A stretch of 6,258 nt of DNA from an uncultured Pseudomonadota bacterium. Lineage in GTDB: Bacteria > Pseudomonadota > Gammaproteobacteria > Burkholderiales > Usitatibacteraceae. Positions within the stretch are counted from its first letter, which is position 1; each line of letters starts with the position of its first letter. This document shows positions 6,258 to 6,258 of this stretch, piece by piece. The translations under genes were made by a program, and so were the position numbers. The DNA lies in the NCBI GenBank assembly GCA_946885905.1, contig CAMPHL010000165.1:1-6258 (forward strand), read 5' to 3'. The notes beneath the pieces are model-generated. The model saw only the letters and a list, made by a program, of their open reading frames with translations. It ran no database searches and had not been told where the DNA came from.

Positions 6258-6258
6258 A

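Overview
The window is G+C-rich (about two thirds by eye) and reads as chromosomal DNA of a proteobacterium, most likely a betaproteobacterium. The evidence is the minus-strand order rplT, pheS, pheT, ihfA, merR-type regulator, with a tRNA-Pro(GGG) further downstream. From general knowledge this order is a conserved proteobacterial neighbourhood (usually infC-rpmI-rplT-pheS-pheT-ihfA-merR). The protein sequences resemble betaproteobacterial and gammaproteobacterial versions. I cannot name the species.

Layout, left to right. Bases 1-385 (+) are the 3' end of tdh, L-threonine 3-dehydrogenase. Bases 386-626 hold no intact gene, only a possible remnant of a PAS-domain protein. Bases 627-703 (-) are tRNA-Pro with anticodon GGG and an encoded CCA end, with a perfect TATAAT box just upstream. 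Bases 753-1610 (-) encode a secreted amino-acid-binding protein of the glutamate/aspartate (GltI) type, with no permease or ATPase gene in the window. Bases 1611-1738 are intergenic and contain one strong hairpin. Bases 1739-6243 (-) carry the main cluster: merR-type regulator, ihfA, pheT, pheS and rplT, transcribed from right to left.

How the genes work together. rplT encodes a ribosomal protein. PheS and PheT form the alpha2beta2 phenylalanyl-tRNA synthetase. IhfA is one half of the DNA-bending IHF heterodimer. The last gene encodes a small MerR-like DNA-binding protein. pheS/pheT and pheT/ihfA share 4-base stop-start overlaps (ATGA and GTGA), and neither downstream gene has a clear Shine-Dalgarno sequence, so translational coupling is likely. 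ihfA and the regulator gene overlap by 29 bases. A textbook Rho-independent terminator lies between rplT and pheS, only 20 bases before the pheS start codon. pheST transcription must therefore pass through it, which suggests partial termination or attenuation. The well-known E. coli arrangement uses a Phe-rich leader peptide, and there is no room for one here.

This is mostly a core-genome region. I found no convincing undescribed system. The points most worth checking are the leaderless terminator before pheS with a possible competing pairing, the gene-remnant DNA beside the tRNA 3' end, and the lone binding-protein gene between the regulator and the tRNA.
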